Part shown: positions 19,060 to 29,356 of the stretch, one piece after another
Position numbering within the stretch: the stretch's first letter is position 1
Layout: the number at the start of each line of letters is the position of its first letter
Assembly: GCF_000949865.1 (NCBI RefSeq)
Contig: NZ_JWJH01000004.1
Location: 1 to 64,000, forward strand
Direction of reading: 5' to 3'
DNA: 64,000 bases
Source: Rhizobium nepotum 39/7
GTDB lineage: Bacteria; Pseudomonadota; Alphaproteobacteria; Rhizobiales; Rhizobiaceae
The notes under the pieces: generated by a model
What the model saw: only the letters and a program-made list of their open reading frames with translations
What the model was told of the DNA's origin: nothing
Databases searched by the model: none
Position numbers and translations under genes: made by a program

Positions 19060-19220
19060 TATGGTTAAGCTATCACTCCGGTCAGAGCAAAAGGTGTGTG
19101 AATGCGCACCTGAATGGCGGACATGAGGTCTTCCGGCTCAACCGTTATCTCCGTCACGGATGTACTGGCGGCATATAACGGACATGACAAAAGGCGGGGG
19201 AAACCCCGCTTTTTCTTTTT
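19060..19220 (+). ncRNA. Candidate small RNA ending in a strong terminator (motif copy A)
   Basis: The 530-bp gap 18934-19465 has no convincing coding frame. It contains CACGGATGTACTGGC (19155-19169), 24 nt later a terminator with GCGGGG-GAAA-CCCCGC (19194-19209) and a T-rich tail to 19220, and upstream a small hairpin (AGGTGTG / CGCACCT, about 19090-19110). The same motif precedes a terminator at 48050-48115. The 5' end is a guess; a TAATAT at 19057-19062 is the best -10-like element. A plus-strand sRNA is the simplest explanation. Confidence 0.5.
19194..19220 (+). terminator. Strong Rho-independent terminator with GAAA tetraloop
   Basis: GCGGGG pairs with CCCCGC around GAAA and is followed by TTTTTCTTTTT. 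No gene ends upstream on this strand, which is the main evidence for the small RNA. Confidence 0.85.
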
Positions 19221-19465
19221 GGTTCGCCGTTTCAGCCGCTCATCTCGAAATGCCACAAGTGAGATCGCTCTGGCGGGTGATGCTTTTGAGCGCCACAGCA
19301 TCGTTTGATGTCGGACGATGGAGCGAGCTTTCGAGGCAGGCGTTTCGCTGGTTTCGCCAGCTATTGCATGAAAACAAAGGGGTGAAGCGTTTTCGTGATT
19401 CCCTTCCCGTGGAAAACGCTCTAAAGCTCGGTATCTCCCGCAAAAGCCGCGAAAGCTTTCCCTTC

Positions 19466-20410
19466 ATGTCTGCCGTTGCCGCGAACGTCGCTCCGATTTT
19501 CATTCTCATCCTGATCGGCTGGCTGACCGTCAAGGCCGGTTTGTTCAGGGCCGATGTCGGCGAGATTCTCAGCGATTTCGTGTTCAAGATCGCCGTGCCG
19601 ACCTTGATCTTCCGCACGCTCGCCGAAGCGAATTTTCACGGCGCATCGCCTTTCCGATTGTGGATCACCTATTTTGCCGGCGTCGCCGTCACCTGGACGG
19701 TCGGTCACATCGTCACGCGTTATGTCTTCAAGCAGGATGTCCGCATTGCAGTGATAGCGGGCATTTCTTCGGCCTTTGCCAATAATATCTTCATCGGTCT
19801 GCCGCTCGTCGGACGATCCGTGGGGGATGAAGGGCTGGTCGCCCTCTCCATTCTGCTGGCGATCCACCTGCCGGTGATGATGATCGCCGGTACCATCCTG
19901 ATGGAAAACGCCACGCACAAGGCTGTCGGCGGCGAAAAGCGCGGCATGGCTGCTGTCTTTAAGCAGGTCGGCCGCAACCTCATCACCAATCCGCTGGTGA
20001 TCGGACTTATCATCGGGCTTTCGACCAATGTTTCAGGCGTATCGCTGACGCCCATCCTCAAAACCGTGGTCGAGCAGATCGCCTCCATGGCGGGGCCTGC
20101 GGCGCTTATTTCGCTCGGCATGGCGCTGACGAAATACACCATTCGCGGCAATCTGGGGATCGCCGTCACCATGACGGTCTTCAAGCTGCTGCTTCTGCCC
20201 GCCTGCGTGTGGGCCGTGGGCCATGCTCTCGGCCTCAGCCGTGAATGGACAGCCGCACTTGTGCTCACCTCTTCGGTGCCGACGGGGGTGAATGCATGGC
20301 TGATCGCCAATCGCTTCGGTATTGGCCACAGCGTTGCGGCCTCCACCATCAGCATTTCCACAGCGACCGGCGTTCTTTCCGTATCGCTATGGGCATGGCT
20401 GTTGAGCTGA
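19466..20410 (+). CDS. AEC-family (auxin efflux carrier-type) membrane transporter
   Basis: A 314-aa integral membrane protein with about ten hydrophobic segments. It shows the family's split-transporter pattern, including FANNIFIGLPL in the first half and TSSVPTGVNAWLIA in the second. Substrates of bacterial members include malonate, malate and other organic anions; this one is unknown. The frame is open far upstream through the terminator, so I start at ATG 19466 (MSAVAANVAPIF), which begins the conserved domain. The ribosome-binding site is weak. Confidence 0.85.
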   Translation: MSAVAANVAPIFILILIGWLTVKAGLFRADVGEILSDFVFKIAVPTLIFRTLAEANFHGASPFRLWITYFAGVAVTWTVGHIVTRYVFKQDVRIAVIAGISSAFANNIFIGLPLVGRSVGDEGLVALSILLAIHLPVMMIAGTILMENATHKAVGGEKRGMAAVFKQVGRNLITNPLVIGLIIGLSTNVSGVSLTPILKTVVEQIASMAGPAALISLGMALTKYTIRGNLGIAVTMTVFKLLLLPACVWAVGHALGLSREWTAALVLTSSVPTGVNAWLIANRFGIGHSVAASTISISTATGVLSVSLWAWLLS

Positions 20411-20427
20411 TTATTGTGCCGAGTTGA

Positions 20428-21444
20428 TTATTTCTGCGCGCTCAGGATCTTGAAGCGGGCGTTGCGGCACACCTCTGCGCTGGTGCGGAATTCCGCCGCC
20501 AGGACAGGCTCATAGGGCAGGCCGCGATTGGCGACCATCAGCAGCTTTCCACCACTGCGAAGCGCGCCGGCCGCCGTTTTGATGAAGGCTTGACCGAGAG
20601 CTGGCTCAGTCGCCTGTCCCGCAGCATGGAAAGGCGGGTTCATGACGATCAGGTCGTATTTTTCCTTCGGCGGCTCGTTTACCAGGTCCTGCCAGAAAAA
20701 GCGTGCCGTCAGCCGCGGATTGTTTTCGAGAAGATTGGTCTTGGCGAATTCGAGCGCGTTCCAGTCCGCTTCGAAAAGATCGATGCGGGCCGTGCGCGGC
20801 GATTTTTCCGCCAGCATGACCGAGAGATAACCCCAGCCCGCACCGAAATCGGCGGCATTGCCGTCAAAGTCGGTCGGGAGGCGCGACGCGAGAAGCTCCG
20901 AGCCGTCATCCACCCGGTCATGCGAGAACATGCCGGGCAGGGCGGTGAAACGGCCAGCAACCGTGACGGAATGTTGGGCAAGCTTCGACACGGCGGATGC
21001 GACATCATCAGGCCGTTTGAACCAGAGGGCGACGCCGTGGTACTTCGGCGTCGATTCCGCCTCGATGCCGAGCTTTGCAAGCGTCTTGCGCAGCGTCAGG
21101 ATGCCGTCTTCCTTTGATCCTGCCGCGACGATCAAACCGCCCGCCTTGACGCGTGAAAGCGCTTCGGCGACGCGGTTTTCGTTCTCGCCGCGGTGTTTAC
21201 CGCACAGCAGCAGCGCTGCATCGTAATCTTCGCCCGAAATATCCGGGGTGACTTCTGCGGCCTGAGCCTGCAGAGCCCGGTAAAGCGGCCGAAAGTTCTG
21301 GACCGCGACGATGTCAGCGTCAAAACCGTCAAGCCTCGGGCCGGCTTCCGCTCCCAGAAACAGCACGCGCTCGCCCTCTTTCGGCATGTCGAGCATCTCT
21401 GCGGCAAAGGGATGGAAAAGGGTTTTAACAGCGTCACGGCTCAT
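20428..21444 (-). CDS. RsmC-like class I SAM-dependent methyltransferase
   Basis: A 338-aa methyltransferase with the two-lobe layout of RsmC/RlmG. The N-terminal half is degenerate; the C-terminal half has SAM motif I GAGWGYLS (201-208) and the catalytic NPPF (269-272) typical of base N-methyltransferases. A role in 16S rRNA guanine-N2 methylation is likely from family; the exact position is not certain. Convergent with the AEC gene. Confidence 0.85.
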   Translation of the reverse strand: MSRDAVKTLFHPFAAEMLDMPKEGERVLFLGAEAGPRLDGFDADIVAVQNFRPLYRALQAQAAEVTPDISGEDYDAALLLCGKHRGENENRVAEALSRVKAGGLIVAAGSKEDGILTLRKTLAKLGIEAESTPKYHGVALWFKRPDDVASAVSKLAQHSVTVAGRFTALPGMFSHDRVDDGSELLASRLPTDFDGNAADFGAGWGYLSVMLAEKSPRTARIDLFEADWNALEFAKTNLLENNPRLTARFFWQDLVNEPPKEKYDLIVMNPPFHAAGQATEPALGQAFIKTAAGALRSGGKLLMVANRGLPYEPVLAAEFRTSAEVCRNARFKILSAQK

Positions 21445-21468
21445 TGGAGCGTCCTCAAGGTAGGATAG

Positions 21469-21495
21469 AAAAAAGGCGCGGGCAAAACCCGCGCC
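21469..21495 (-). terminator. Terminator downstream of pnp
   Basis: Read on the minus strand, GGCGCGGG and CCCGCGCC pair around a short T-rich loop and are followed by six T residues, 25 bp after the pnp stop. Confidence 0.85.
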
Positions 21496-21519
21496 TCGAT
21501 AGGGTCTGGCGACGCGGCC

Positions 21520-23667
21520 TTATTCGGCAGCGGCTTCGCCGTCTTCCTTCTTCTTGTCGGCGGCAACTTCCTTGCCGGTTGCCTGATCGACAACCTTCAT
21601 GGACAGGCGAACCTTGCCACGCTCGTCGAAGCCCATCAGCTTGACCCAGACCTTGTCGCCTTCCTTGACGACGTCCGACGTCTTGGCAACGCGGTCGGAG
21701 GCGAGCTGCGAGATGTGAACCAGGCCGTCGCGCGCGCCGAAGAAGTTGACGAATGCGCCGAAGTCGGCGGTCTTGACGACCGTGCCTTCGTAGATCTGGC
21801 CGACTTCCGGTTCCGCAACGATCGAGTGGATCCACTTGCGGGCCGCTTCGATTTCCTTGCCGGAAGCAGATGCGATCTTCACGGTGCCGTCGTCTTCGAT
21901 GTTGATCTTGGCGCCGGTCTTTTCAACGATTTCGCGGATAACCTTGCCGCCGGAGCCGATGACTTCACGGATCTTGTCGACCGGAATGTTCATCACTTCG
22001 ATGCGCGGTGCGAATTCGCCGAGCTGGCCACGGCTTTCGGTGATGGCGTTGGCCATTTCGCCGAGGATGTGCTTGCGGCCACCCTGTGCCTGCTCCAGAG
22101 CGATCTTCATGATCTCTTCGGTGATACCGGCGATCTTGATGTCCATCTGCAGCGAGGTAATGCCATCGGCGGTGCCGGCGACCTTGAAGTCCATGTCGCC
22201 GAGGTGATCTTCGTCACCCAGGATGTCGGAGAGAACCGCAAAGCGCTCGCCTTCAAGGATGAGGCCCATGGCGATACCGGCAACCGGCTTGGCAAGCGGA
22301 ACGCCGGCGTCCATCAGTGCAAGCGAGGTGCCGCAGACCGTTGCCATCGACGAGGAGCCGTTGGACTCGGTGATTTCCGAAACGACGCGTAGCGTGTAGG
22401 GGAACTGTTCCGCAGTCGGCAGCATCGGACGGATCGCGCGCCATGCGAGCTTGCCGTGACCGATTTCGCGACGGCCCGGGGAGCCCATGCGGCCTGTTTC
22501 ACCGACCGAGTAGGGCGGGAAGTTGTAATGCAGCAGGAAGCGTTCTTTGTACATGCCGGTCAGGCTGTCGACATACTGCTCATCTTCGCCGGTGCCGAGC
22601 GTCGCAACGACGATCGCCTGGGTTTCACCGCGGGTAAACAGCGCAGAACCGTGCGTACGCGGCAGAATGCCGACTTCCGAAACGATCGGACGAACGGTCG
22701 ACAGGTCGCGGCCGTCGATACGGCTCTTGGTGTCGAGAACGTTCCAGCGAACGATCTTGGCCTGGAGGTGCTTGAAGACGGCGCCGATTTCTTCCGGGCT
22801 GTACTTCGCTTCGCCTTCTTCCGGCAGGAAGTGAGCCTTGACCTTCGCCTTCACGGCGTCGACGGCGGTGTAACGGGCAGCCTTTTCGGTGATCTTGTAG
22901 GCAGCGCGCAGTTCGGTTTCGGCAAGGCCGAGCATTTCGGTTTCGAGCGCGGAGAAATCTTCCGGTTCGAATTCGCGCGGCTCCTTGGCGGCGACTTCAG
23001 CGAGCTTGATGATCGCGTCGATAACCGGCTGGAAACCCCGGTGGCCGAACATGACGGCGCCGAGCATGATGTCTTCGTTGAGTTCCTTGGCTTCCGATTC
23101 CACCATCAGGACGGCGTCCTGCGTGCCGGCAACAACCAGATCCAGAACCGATTCATCCATCTCATCAAGATGCGGGTTCAGAACATATTCGCCGTTGATG
23201 TAGCCAACGCGCGCGCCGCCGACCGGGCCCATGAAAGGAATGCCGGACAGTGTGAGCGCAGCGGATGCGGCAACCATCGACAGAACGTCGGGGTCATTTT
23301 CCAGATCGTGCTGAATGACCGTTACGACAACCTGCGTGTCGTTCTTGTAGCCTTCAGGAAACAGCGGGCGGATCGGACGGTCGATCAGGCGGGAAACCAG
23401 CGTTTCCTTTTCAGAAGGACGACCTTCGCGCTTGAAGTAGCCGCCGGGGATCTTGCCGGCTGCATAGGTCTTTTCCTGGTAGTTGACGGTGAGCGGGAAG
23501 AAGTCCTGTCCCGGCTTCGGAGACTTTGCGGAAACCACGGTCGCGAGAACCATTGTCTCGCCGTAGGTTGCGATGACGGCGCCGTCAGCCTGACGGGCAA
23601 CCTTGCCGGTCTCGAGCTTCAGCGGGCGGCCAGCCCATTCGATTTCCACGGAGTGTTTATTGAACAT
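21520..23667 (-). CDS. pnp: Polyribonucleotide nucleotidyltransferase (PNPase)
   Basis: 3'-5' phosphorolytic exoribonuclease, a trimeric part of RNA decay machinery. In 715 aa: two RNase PH domains, then a KH domain (segment [21 protein letters not shown]) and an S1 domain ([20 protein letters not shown]), with an acidic/lysine-rich tail. The start is ATG 23667 ([11 protein letters not shown]) behind AAGGA. It is downstream of rpsO, as in many bacteria, separated by a terminator and a structured 269-bp gap. Confidence 0.97.
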   Translation of the reverse strand: MFNKHSVEIEWAGRPLKLETGKVARQADGAVIATYGETMVLATVVSAKSPKPGQDFFPLTVNYQEKTYAAGKIPGGYFKREGRPSEKETLVSRLIDRPIRPLFPEGYKNDTQVVVTVIQHDLENDPDVLSMVAASAALTLSGIPFMGPVGGARVGYINGEYVLNPHLDEMDESVLDLVVAGTQDAVLMVESEAKELNEDIMLGAVMFGHRGFQPVIDAIIKLAEVAAKEPREFEPEDFSALETEMLGLAETELRAAYKITEKAARYTAVDAVKAKVKAHFLPEEGEAKYSPEEIGAVFKHLQAKIVRWNVLDTKSRIDGRDLSTVRPIVSEVGILPRTHGSALFTRGETQAIVVATLGTGEDEQYVDSLTGMYKERFLLHYNFPPYSVGETGRMGSPGRREIGHGKLAWRAIRPMLPTAEQFPYTLRVVSEITESNGSSSMATVCGTSLALMDAGVPLAKPVAGIAMGLILEGERFAVLSDILGDEDHLGDMDFKVAGTADGITSLQMDIKIAGITEEIMKIALEQAQGGRKHILGEMANAITESRGQLGEFAPRIEVMNIPVDKIREVIGSGGKVIREIVEKTGAKINIEDDGTVKIASASGKEIEAARKWIHSIVAEPEVGQIYEGTVVKTADFGAFVNFFGARDGLVHISQLASDRVAKTSDVVKEGDKVWVKLMGFDERGKVRLSMKVVDQATGKEVAADKKKEDGEAAAE

Positions 23668-23734
23668 ATCTTGTCCTTGTTTGTGTATGCCCGCCTTGCA
23701 GGGGGCAACGAACGACGCAATCACGGGCAAGACA

Positions 23735-23765
23735 GCCGGAGGCTTTCAAAGTCCAAGCATCCGGC
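23735..23765 (-). other. Hairpin in the rpsO-pnp intergenic leader
   Basis: GCCGGA (23735-23740) pairs with TCCGGC (23760-23765), and after a 2-nt internal loop CTT pairs with AAG. It lies in the expected pnp leader, about 70 nt before the pnp start. In enterobacteria an RNase III-cut hairpin in this place mediates PNPase autoregulation; the same role here is inference. Confidence 0.4.
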
Positions 23766-23894
23766 AATCCTGCCCCATGACAGGTCTGCGGTTGAAAAGG
23801 CTGCACCGGCCCATCCGGGGCTACCTTATCGTCCGGGGGCCATAGCTGCGGCAAACGCCCGGAAATTCAAGATGGCCTGCAAAAGGCCCGATAT

Positions 23895-23928
23895 AAAAAC
23901 CGGCGGGTATCTTTGCGAAACCCGCCGG
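23895..23928 (-). terminator. Terminator downstream of rpsO
   Basis: On the minus strand CCGGCGGGT and ACCCGCCGG form a 9-bp stem followed by TTTTTA, 8 bp after the rpsO stop. It separates rpsO from pnp, at least partly. Confidence 0.8.
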
Positions 23929-23936
23929 ATAAGGTT

Positions 23937-24206
23937 TTAGCGGCGAATGCCGAGAGCACCGATCAGCTTGCTGTAACGGGCTTCGTCCTTCTTCTTCAGA
24001 TAGTCGAGAAGCGAACGGCGGCTCGAAACGAGCGTCAGAAGGCCACGACGGGAGTGGTTGTCCTTCTTGTGGTCCTTGAAGTGACCGGTCAGGTTATTGA
24101 TCCGCTCGGTCAGAATAGCGACCTGAACTTCCGGAGAACCGGTGTCGCCTTCGTTCGTTGCATATTCCTTGATGAGGGCGGCTTTGCGCTCTGCAGTAAT
24201 CGACAT
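23937..24206 (-). CDS. rpsO: 30S ribosomal protein S15
   Basis: An 89-aa primary-binding protein of the small subunit's central domain. It has family motifs [15 protein letters not shown] and [19 protein letters not shown]. The length is standard. It follows truB by about 160 bp on the same strand; in other bacteria S15 represses its own translation through this leader. Confidence 0.98.
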   Translation of the reverse strand: MSITAERKAALIKEYATNEGDTGSPEVQVAILTERINNLTGHFKDHKKDNHSRRGLLTLVSSRRSLLDYLKKKDEARYSKLIGALGIRR

Positions 24207-24370
24207 CGGACGATCCTTTCTATTTTAAGGAAAAAATGGGACGCCAAGAGCCGGGATGTCGTCCAGCTCTGGCCATTCGGCAGCATAGGCAAAGCCCAAG
24301 CTGGCGCTGCCTATAAACTATTCCGGGTACAATTGAAAGAGGCGATTGACTGCGCCGCTTTAGGCTCGCT

Positions 24371-25318
24371 TCAGCCGAAAACCCGCTTCGGCCGGAATTC
24401 GCCCTCACCGATCTCGCCGATGGCAACCAGCTTACCATGCGCGGTGGCATATGCCTCTGGATGATTGGCCGGTGCGTCACGCCCACGCAGCAGGATGGGG
24501 TTGCCCATCTTCAGCCGGTGCGCCTGATCGTCGCTGATGACGAGATGGGGAAGTGCCGAAAGCGCCTCCGCCGTGTCGGTCAGAAAGGCATCCAGCGCTT
24601 CGAGCCGCTCGTCGCGGTCTTCGATAGCTTCCAGAGCCGTCAAAGTCTCGAGCGGCACCATCATGTCCTCGCCAAATGGCGCGACCATGGTACGGCGCAA
24701 TTGCGAAATATGACCGTAGCAGCCGAGATCGCGGCCCATGTCGCGCGCAAGCGCACGCACATAGGTTCCCTTGCCGCATTCCACTTCGAAATGCGCGGTG
24801 CTGGCGTCGGGGCAGGCGAGCAGCGTCAGGCGGTGAATTTCCACCTCGCGTGCCGGGATATCCACCGTCTCGCCTTCGCGCGCCAGATCATAGGCCCGTT
24901 CGCCGGCGATCTTGATCGCGGAAAACTGCGGCGGTGTCTGCATGATCACGCCGGTATAATTGGGCAGAATTTCACGGATCGCCTGTTCGTCCGGGCGCTG
25001 GTCGGAGGAATTCATCACCTCGCCTTCCAGATCGTCGGTCGTGCGTTCTTCACCCCAGGTGACGGTAAATTCGTAGATTTTCCGGCCGTCCATGACGTAG
25101 GGCACGGTCTTCGTGGCGTCGCCGAGCGCAATCGGCAGCATGCCGGAAGCCAGTGGATCGAGCGTTCCGGCGTGGCCCGCCTTCTGGGCGTTGAACAGCC
25201 ATTTGATTTTGGAAACGGCTTCGGTGGAGCCGAAATCGAGCGGCTTGTCGAGGATGAGCCAGCCCGAGATCGGACGGCCCTTCGGCTTGCGGGACTGCTG
25301 TTTGCGTGGTTTGGACAT
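24371..25318 (-). CDS. truB: tRNA pseudouridine-55 synthase TruB
   Basis: Converts U55 of the tRNA T-arm to pseudouridine. The 315-aa protein has the catalytic aspartate Asp54 in [12 protein letters not shown], and a C-terminal extension of PUA type. It is 3 bp downstream of rbfA, so the two are translationally close. Confidence 0.96.
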   Translation of the reverse strand: MSKPRKQQSRKPKGRPISGWLILDKPLDFGSTEAVSKIKWLFNAQKAGHAGTLDPLASGMLPIALGDATKTVPYVMDGRKIYEFTVTWGEERTTDDLEGEVMNSSDQRPDEQAIREILPNYTGVIMQTPPQFSAIKIAGERAYDLAREGETVDIPAREVEIHRLTLLACPDASTAHFEVECGKGTYVRALARDMGRDLGCYGHISQLRRTMVAPFGEDMMVPLETLTALEAIEDRDERLEALDAFLTDTAEALSALPHLVISDDQAHRLKMGNPILLRGRDAPANHPEAYATAHGKLVAIGEIGEGEFRPKRVFG

Positions 25319-25321
25319 GCT

Positions 25322-25738
25322 TCAGTTCTGTTCGTCGTCTTTTTCGTTTGAAGGTCCGAGATCGCGCTGCACCTCCGGTGACCGCAGAAGCGCGTCGATC
25401 TTTTGGTAGTTGTCGAAACTGGTATCGTCGCGAAAGCGCAGTTCCGGCATGTATTTCATTTGCCGCAGCTGGGGGCCGAGGCGACCGCGCATGAACTTCG
25501 CGTGGCGGTTCAAAGCGGTGATGATGTCGGTATGATCCGCAACGCCAAGCGGCGTCACGTAAGCGGTTGCCATCTTGAGATCGGGCGACATGCGCACTTC
25601 CGAAATGGAAATGACGGTGGCTTCAATCAGATCGTCGCGGACTTCGCCGCGCTGGAGAATTTGGGTCAGTGCGGCGCGCACCTGTTCGCCGACGCGCAGC
25701 ATGCGTTGCGAAGGGGCCGATGATGTTGGTTTTGCCAT
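25322..25738 (-). CDS. rbfA: Ribosome-binding factor A
   Basis: A 138-aa KH-fold assembly factor for the 30S subunit. It has the [18 protein letters not shown]-terminal helix and the [15 protein letters not shown] segment typical of RbfA. It lies between infB and truB in the conserved operon. Confidence 0.95.
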   Translation of the reverse strand: MAKPTSSAPSQRMLRVGEQVRAALTQILQRGEVRDDLIEATVISISEVRMSPDLKMATAYVTPLGVADHTDIITALNRHAKFMRGRLGPQLRQMKYMPELRFRDDTSFDNYQKIDALLRSPEVQRDLGPSNEKDDEQN

Positions 25739-25761
25739 TGGTAATGCCTCAAACGGAGCGA

Positions 25762-25780
25762 GCGCCGGTTAAGCCGGCGC
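25762..25780 (-). other. Intercistronic hairpin between infB and rbfA
   Basis: GCGCCGG (25762-25768) pairs with CCGGCGC (25774-25780) in the 75-bp gap. There is no T-run on the minus strand, so a processing or stability element is more likely than a terminator. Confidence 0.35.
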
Positions 25781-25813
25781 CCGACAGATAAATCCTGTTT
25801 TGCGGCGAGACGC

Positions 25814-28552
25814 TTAGAGCGTTCTCGTGATGTGTTCGACGCGGAAGCACTCGATGGTGTCGCCAGCGCGAATGTCTTCGTAGTTCTCGAAGGCCATACC
25901 GCACTCCTGGCCAACAGGCACTTCCGAGACTTCGTCCTTGAAGCGCTTGAGGGTCTTGAGCTTGCCTTCGTGGATGACGACGTTGTCGCGCACCAGACGC
26001 ACACCCGCACCACGTTCGACCTTGCCTTCGATGACGCGGCAACCCGCGACCTTGCCGACCTTGGTGATGTTGAACACCTCGAGGATTTCGGCATTGCCGA
26101 GGAATGTCTCGCGACGTTCCGGCGAAAGCAGGCCCGACATGGCCGACTTCACGTCATCCACCAGATCGTAGATGATGTTGTAGTAGCGGATTTCGATACC
26201 GGCACGTTCGGCTGCCTGACGAGCCTGCACATTGGCACGCACGTTAAAGCCGATGATGGCGGCATTGGATGCTTCGGCAAGCGAAATATCCGATTCCGTG
26301 ATGCCGCCTGCGCCCGAATGGACGATGCGGGCGCGAACTTCGTCCGTACCGAGCTTGTCGAGTGCACCGGCAATGGCTTCGATCGAACCCTGCACGTCGC
26401 CTTTGACGACCAGCGGGAATTCTTTCAGGCCGGAGGTCTGAAGCTGGCTCATCATCTGTTCCAGCGAGCCGCGCTGGCCGGTCTGACGGGCGACAGCCTT
26501 GTCGCGAGCCAGACGCTGGCGGTATTCGGAGATCTCGCGGGCACGGCTTTCGTTTTCGACAACCGCGAAACGGTCACCGGCCGAAGGCGTGCCGGAAAGG
26601 CCGAGGATCTCGACAGGCATGGCCGGACCGGCTTCCTTGACATGGTCGCCGAGGTCATTGACGAGCGCGCGCACACGGCCCCACTGATCGCCGGCAACAA
26701 TGATCTGGCCGGGCCTCAGTGTACCCTTCTGCACGAGAACGGTCGCGACGGCACCGCGTCCACGGTCCAGCTCGGCCTCGATGACCGTACCTTCCGCAGT
26801 GCGGCTTGGGTCTGCCTTGAGATCGAGGATTTCCGCCTGAAGCAGGATAGCTTCGAGCAGCTTGTCGAGGTTGAGCTTGTTCTTGGCCGATACTTCGACA
26901 TCGAGAACTTCACCACCCATCGATTCCACGAAAACTTCGTGCTGCAACAGCTGCTGGCGTACCTTTTCAGGGTTTGCCTCATGCTTGTCGATCTTGTTGA
27001 TGGCAACGACGATCGGAACGCCGGCCGCCTTGGCATGATTGATCGATTCAATCGTCTGCGGCATCACGCTGTCGTCTGCCGCAACAACCAGTACGGCAAT
27101 ATCGGTCGCCTGTGCGCCACGGGCACGCATTGCCGTAAAGGCGGCGTGGCCGGGGGTGTCGATGAAGGTGATCTTCTGACCGTTCTTCTCGACCTGATAG
27201 GCGCCGATATGCTGGGTGATGCCACCGGCTTCACCGGCAACCACGTTTGCCTGACGAATGGCGTCGAGCAGCGAGGTCTTGCCGTGGTCGACGTGACCCA
27301 TGATCGTCACGACCGGCGGACGGGAAACCATCTCGCCTTCATCGTCGGACTTGTTGAAGAGACCCTCTTCAACGTCGGATTCGGAAACGCGCTTGACCGT
27401 GTGGCCGAATTCGACTGCGATCAGTTCCGCCAGATCGGCGTCGATCACGTCGCCCGGCTTCAACATCTGGCCTTCCTTCATCAGGAACTTGATGACGTCA
27501 ACCGCGCGTTCGGACATGCGCTGCGACAGTTCCTGAATGGTGATGGTTTCCGGCAGGATGACTTCGCGCAAAACCTTTTCGCGGGTTTCCTGCATCTGGC
27601 TGCGACGGAATTTCTCCTGACGGCGGCGCATGGATGCCATTGAGCGGCCACGCGGCGTACCGTCTTCTTCCAGATTGGCGGCGGTCACGGTCAGCTTGCC
27701 ACGACGGCGCTCTTCCTCTGTCTTCAGGCGTGCTGCGGGCTTGGCCGGAACCGGAGCAACGACCTTGCCGCGGGCCGGAAGGCTGCTGCCGCGACGAACT
27801 GCTCCGCGATCGTCCTCCTCGTCGCCACCGGTGCGGCGTCCGCGTGGAGCGGCGGCATCGGGCGTGGCGGGAGCGGAACGGGGTGCGGTGACGGCAGACT
27901 GCGGACGGGCGTCAGCGCGTGGCGCCGGCGTAGCGGCCGCAGCCGGCAGATCGGACTTTGCTTCCGTGGCAGGCTGGCTCGCCGCAATCTTGGCCGCAGC
28001 AGCCTCTTCGGCAGCGCGGTTTGCGGCTTCTATCTTTTCAGCAGCGATGCGGTGTTCTTCTTCGACCTTGCGACGCGCCTCGTCTTCGGCGCGCTGCTTG
28101 GCCTCGACAACGTCGCGAGCCTGCGCTTCTATCAGCGCACGGCGACGGGCTTCCATCTCGCCTGCGGAAAGGTCATGCAGAACATTGCCGCGCGGACGGT
28201 CAGGCTGGCGCTGCTGCGGCGCGGACGAGCCGGGGCGCTGCTGCGAATGGGAAGAACCCGGACGCTGCTGTTGGCCACCCGGCTGCTGAAGGCGTTGCTG
28301 CGGAGCCTGCGGACGCGGTGCCGAAGGCGCTGGGGCCGCCGGCTTAGGCGCCGGTGCCGCCACAACAGGCTGAACCGGCTTCTCGTCTTCGGGACGCAGA
28401 GGGCGGCGCTTGCGTGTTTCCACGACAACCGCGTTTGTGCGACCTCGACCCATGTCCTGCCGCACGGTACCCTGATTCATCCCGCCCGGTTTCAGGGTAA
28501 GAGTCTTCTTGGCCGGCGCATTGTGTGTCTTGTCGTCGTTGTTGTCGGTCAT
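25814..28552 (-). CDS. infB: Translation initiation factor IF-2
   Basis: The 912-aa GTPase that places initiator tRNA on the 30S subunit. An N-terminal IF2-associated motif is followed by a long Ala/Pro/Gln/Arg-rich low-complexity region (about 60-290). An IF2_N segment (330-385) and the G domain with GHVDHGKT (419-426), DTPGHAAF and NKIDK come next, then the C-terminal domains. The start is ATG 28552 behind GGGAACGGA. ORF-like sequence on the opposite strand is a shadow. Confidence 0.97.
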   Translation of the reverse strand: MTDNNDDKTHNAPAKKTLTLKPGGMNQGTVRQDMGRGRTNAVVVETRKRRPLRPEDEKPVQPVVAAPAPKPAAPAPSAPRPQAPQQRLQQPGGQQQRPGSSHSQQRPGSSAPQQRQPDRPRGNVLHDLSAGEMEARRRALIEAQARDVVEAKQRAEDEARRKVEEEHRIAAEKIEAANRAAEEAAAAKIAASQPATEAKSDLPAAAATPAPRADARPQSAVTAPRSAPATPDAAAPRGRRTGGDEEDDRGAVRRGSSLPARGKVVAPVPAKPAARLKTEEERRRGKLTVTAANLEEDGTPRGRSMASMRRRQEKFRRSQMQETREKVLREVILPETITIQELSQRMSERAVDVIKFLMKEGQMLKPGDVIDADLAELIAVEFGHTVKRVSESDVEEGLFNKSDDEGEMVSRPPVVTIMGHVDHGKTSLLDAIRQANVVAGEAGGITQHIGAYQVEKNGQKITFIDTPGHAAFTAMRARGAQATDIAVLVVAADDSVMPQTIESINHAKAAGVPIVVAINKIDKHEANPEKVRQQLLQHEVFVESMGGEVLDVEVSAKNKLNLDKLLEAILLQAEILDLKADPSRTAEGTVIEAELDRGRGAVATVLVQKGTLRPGQIIVAGDQWGRVRALVNDLGDHVKEAGPAMPVEILGLSGTPSAGDRFAVVENESRAREISEYRQRLARDKAVARQTGQRGSLEQMMSQLQTSGLKEFPLVVKGDVQGSIEAIAGALDKLGTDEVRARIVHSGAGGITESDISLAEASNAAIIGFNVRANVQARQAAERAGIEIRYYNIIYDLVDDVKSAMSGLLSPERRETFLGNAEILEVFNITKVGKVAGCRVIEGKVERGAGVRLVRDNVVIHEGKLKTLKRFKDEVSEVPVGQECGMAFENYEDIRAGDTIECFRVEHITRTL

Positions 28553-28654
28553 TCCGTTCCCGTTCCTTCGGACGAAAACCGGATGACGTCCATCAGGCCT
28601 CGTCGTTCAATTGCTGCATCGGAACGCGGCGACCGTTCTTGTTCGGTAACCGCG

Positions 28655-29356
28655 TCATTGTTCTGTCCGGGCAGCGTCGCGTTCCGCTTCGGGCTGACCG
28701 CCAAGGCGGTACTGCTCAAGCATCTTTGCGCGCTTCACTACACCCTCACCCGCCTGCCCCGCAAGCGCGCAAGCATGGATAAAAGCATTCTGGCCCATCA
28801 ACTCGTCCATTTCGGCGCCGCTAAAGAGCCGGAAGGACGGAATCTCATTGCCGGCATTACTGCCGAACGCCCAGGCCTTGCGGGCCTGGTCCAGTTTTCT
28901 CACGCCGTCGGCCGCAGCATCGGTCGCATGGAACGCGGCTATCGCATTCCCGGAGCGGATGGCGGCATCGACCTTCGTCGCGCCACTGATGAACTGGCCC
29001 GCCTTGCGCGCCATGTTCATCATTCCGGCAACCTGCTGCGCCATCAACCGGTCCAGAAGAGCGAGAAGCTCAGGCCCGGCCTTGACGTCGCGTTTGAGTG
29101 CCCGTGCGAAAATCTTCTTCGCTATGGCTTTCTCGATCAGGGCGCGCTCCGGTTTTACCCAGCAGCCGCGTCCCGGCAATTGGCGTTTCAGATCCGGCAC
29201 GACACCGCCGTCCGGCCCTGCGACGAAGCGGATCAGATCGTCTGGCGATCCGCTTTGCCTTGTTACAATGCACATACGTCCATTGACGTTGCCTTCCAGC
29301 CGCCCGTCCTCATCGGTTTCGGGCAGCTCGTCCGGCTCATGCGCCTGCGATGTCAT
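28655..29356 (-). CDS. YlxR/DUF448 RNA-binding protein with L7Ae-like C-terminal domain
   Basis: A 233-aa protein. The N-terminal 110 residues are a YlxR domain (RMCIVTRQ, LPGRGCWVKP), and the following part (MNMARKAGQFISGATKVDAAIRSGNA) looks like an L7Ae/L30e-type RNA-binding fold. In many Firmicutes these are two separate genes between nusA and infB; here they are joined. Its ATG overlaps the nusA stop (ATGA). A nucleic-acid-binding role is likely. Confidence 0.88.
   Translation of the reverse strand: MTSQAHEPDELPETDEDGRLEGNVNGRMCIVTRQSGSPDDLIRFVAGPDGGVVPDLKRQLPGRGCWVKPERALIEKAIAKKIFARALKRDVKAGPELLALLDRLMAQQVAGMMNMARKAGQFISGATKVDAAIRSGNAIAAFHATDAAADGVRKLDQARKAWAFGSNAGNEIPSFRLFSGAEMDELMGQNAFIHACALAGQAGEGVVKRAKMLEQYRLGGQPEAERDAARTEQ

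Noticed and set aside
18948-19178. 76-codon frame in the 18.9-19.5 kb gap
   Set aside because: It has no convincing ribosome-binding site, shows no domain and runs over the sRNA motif; a non-coding RNA explains the terminator better.
19160-19465. N-terminal extension of the AEC transporter by 102 residues
   Set aside because: The added part would be read through a strong terminator and resembles no transporter segment. ATG 19466 begins the conserved domain.
25832-27643. 603-codon open frame antisense to infB, and similar long frames opposite nusA (29350-31119) and pnp (22456-23940)
   Set aside because: They mirror highly conserved genes, have odd composition and no recognisable domain; they are codon-bias shadows.
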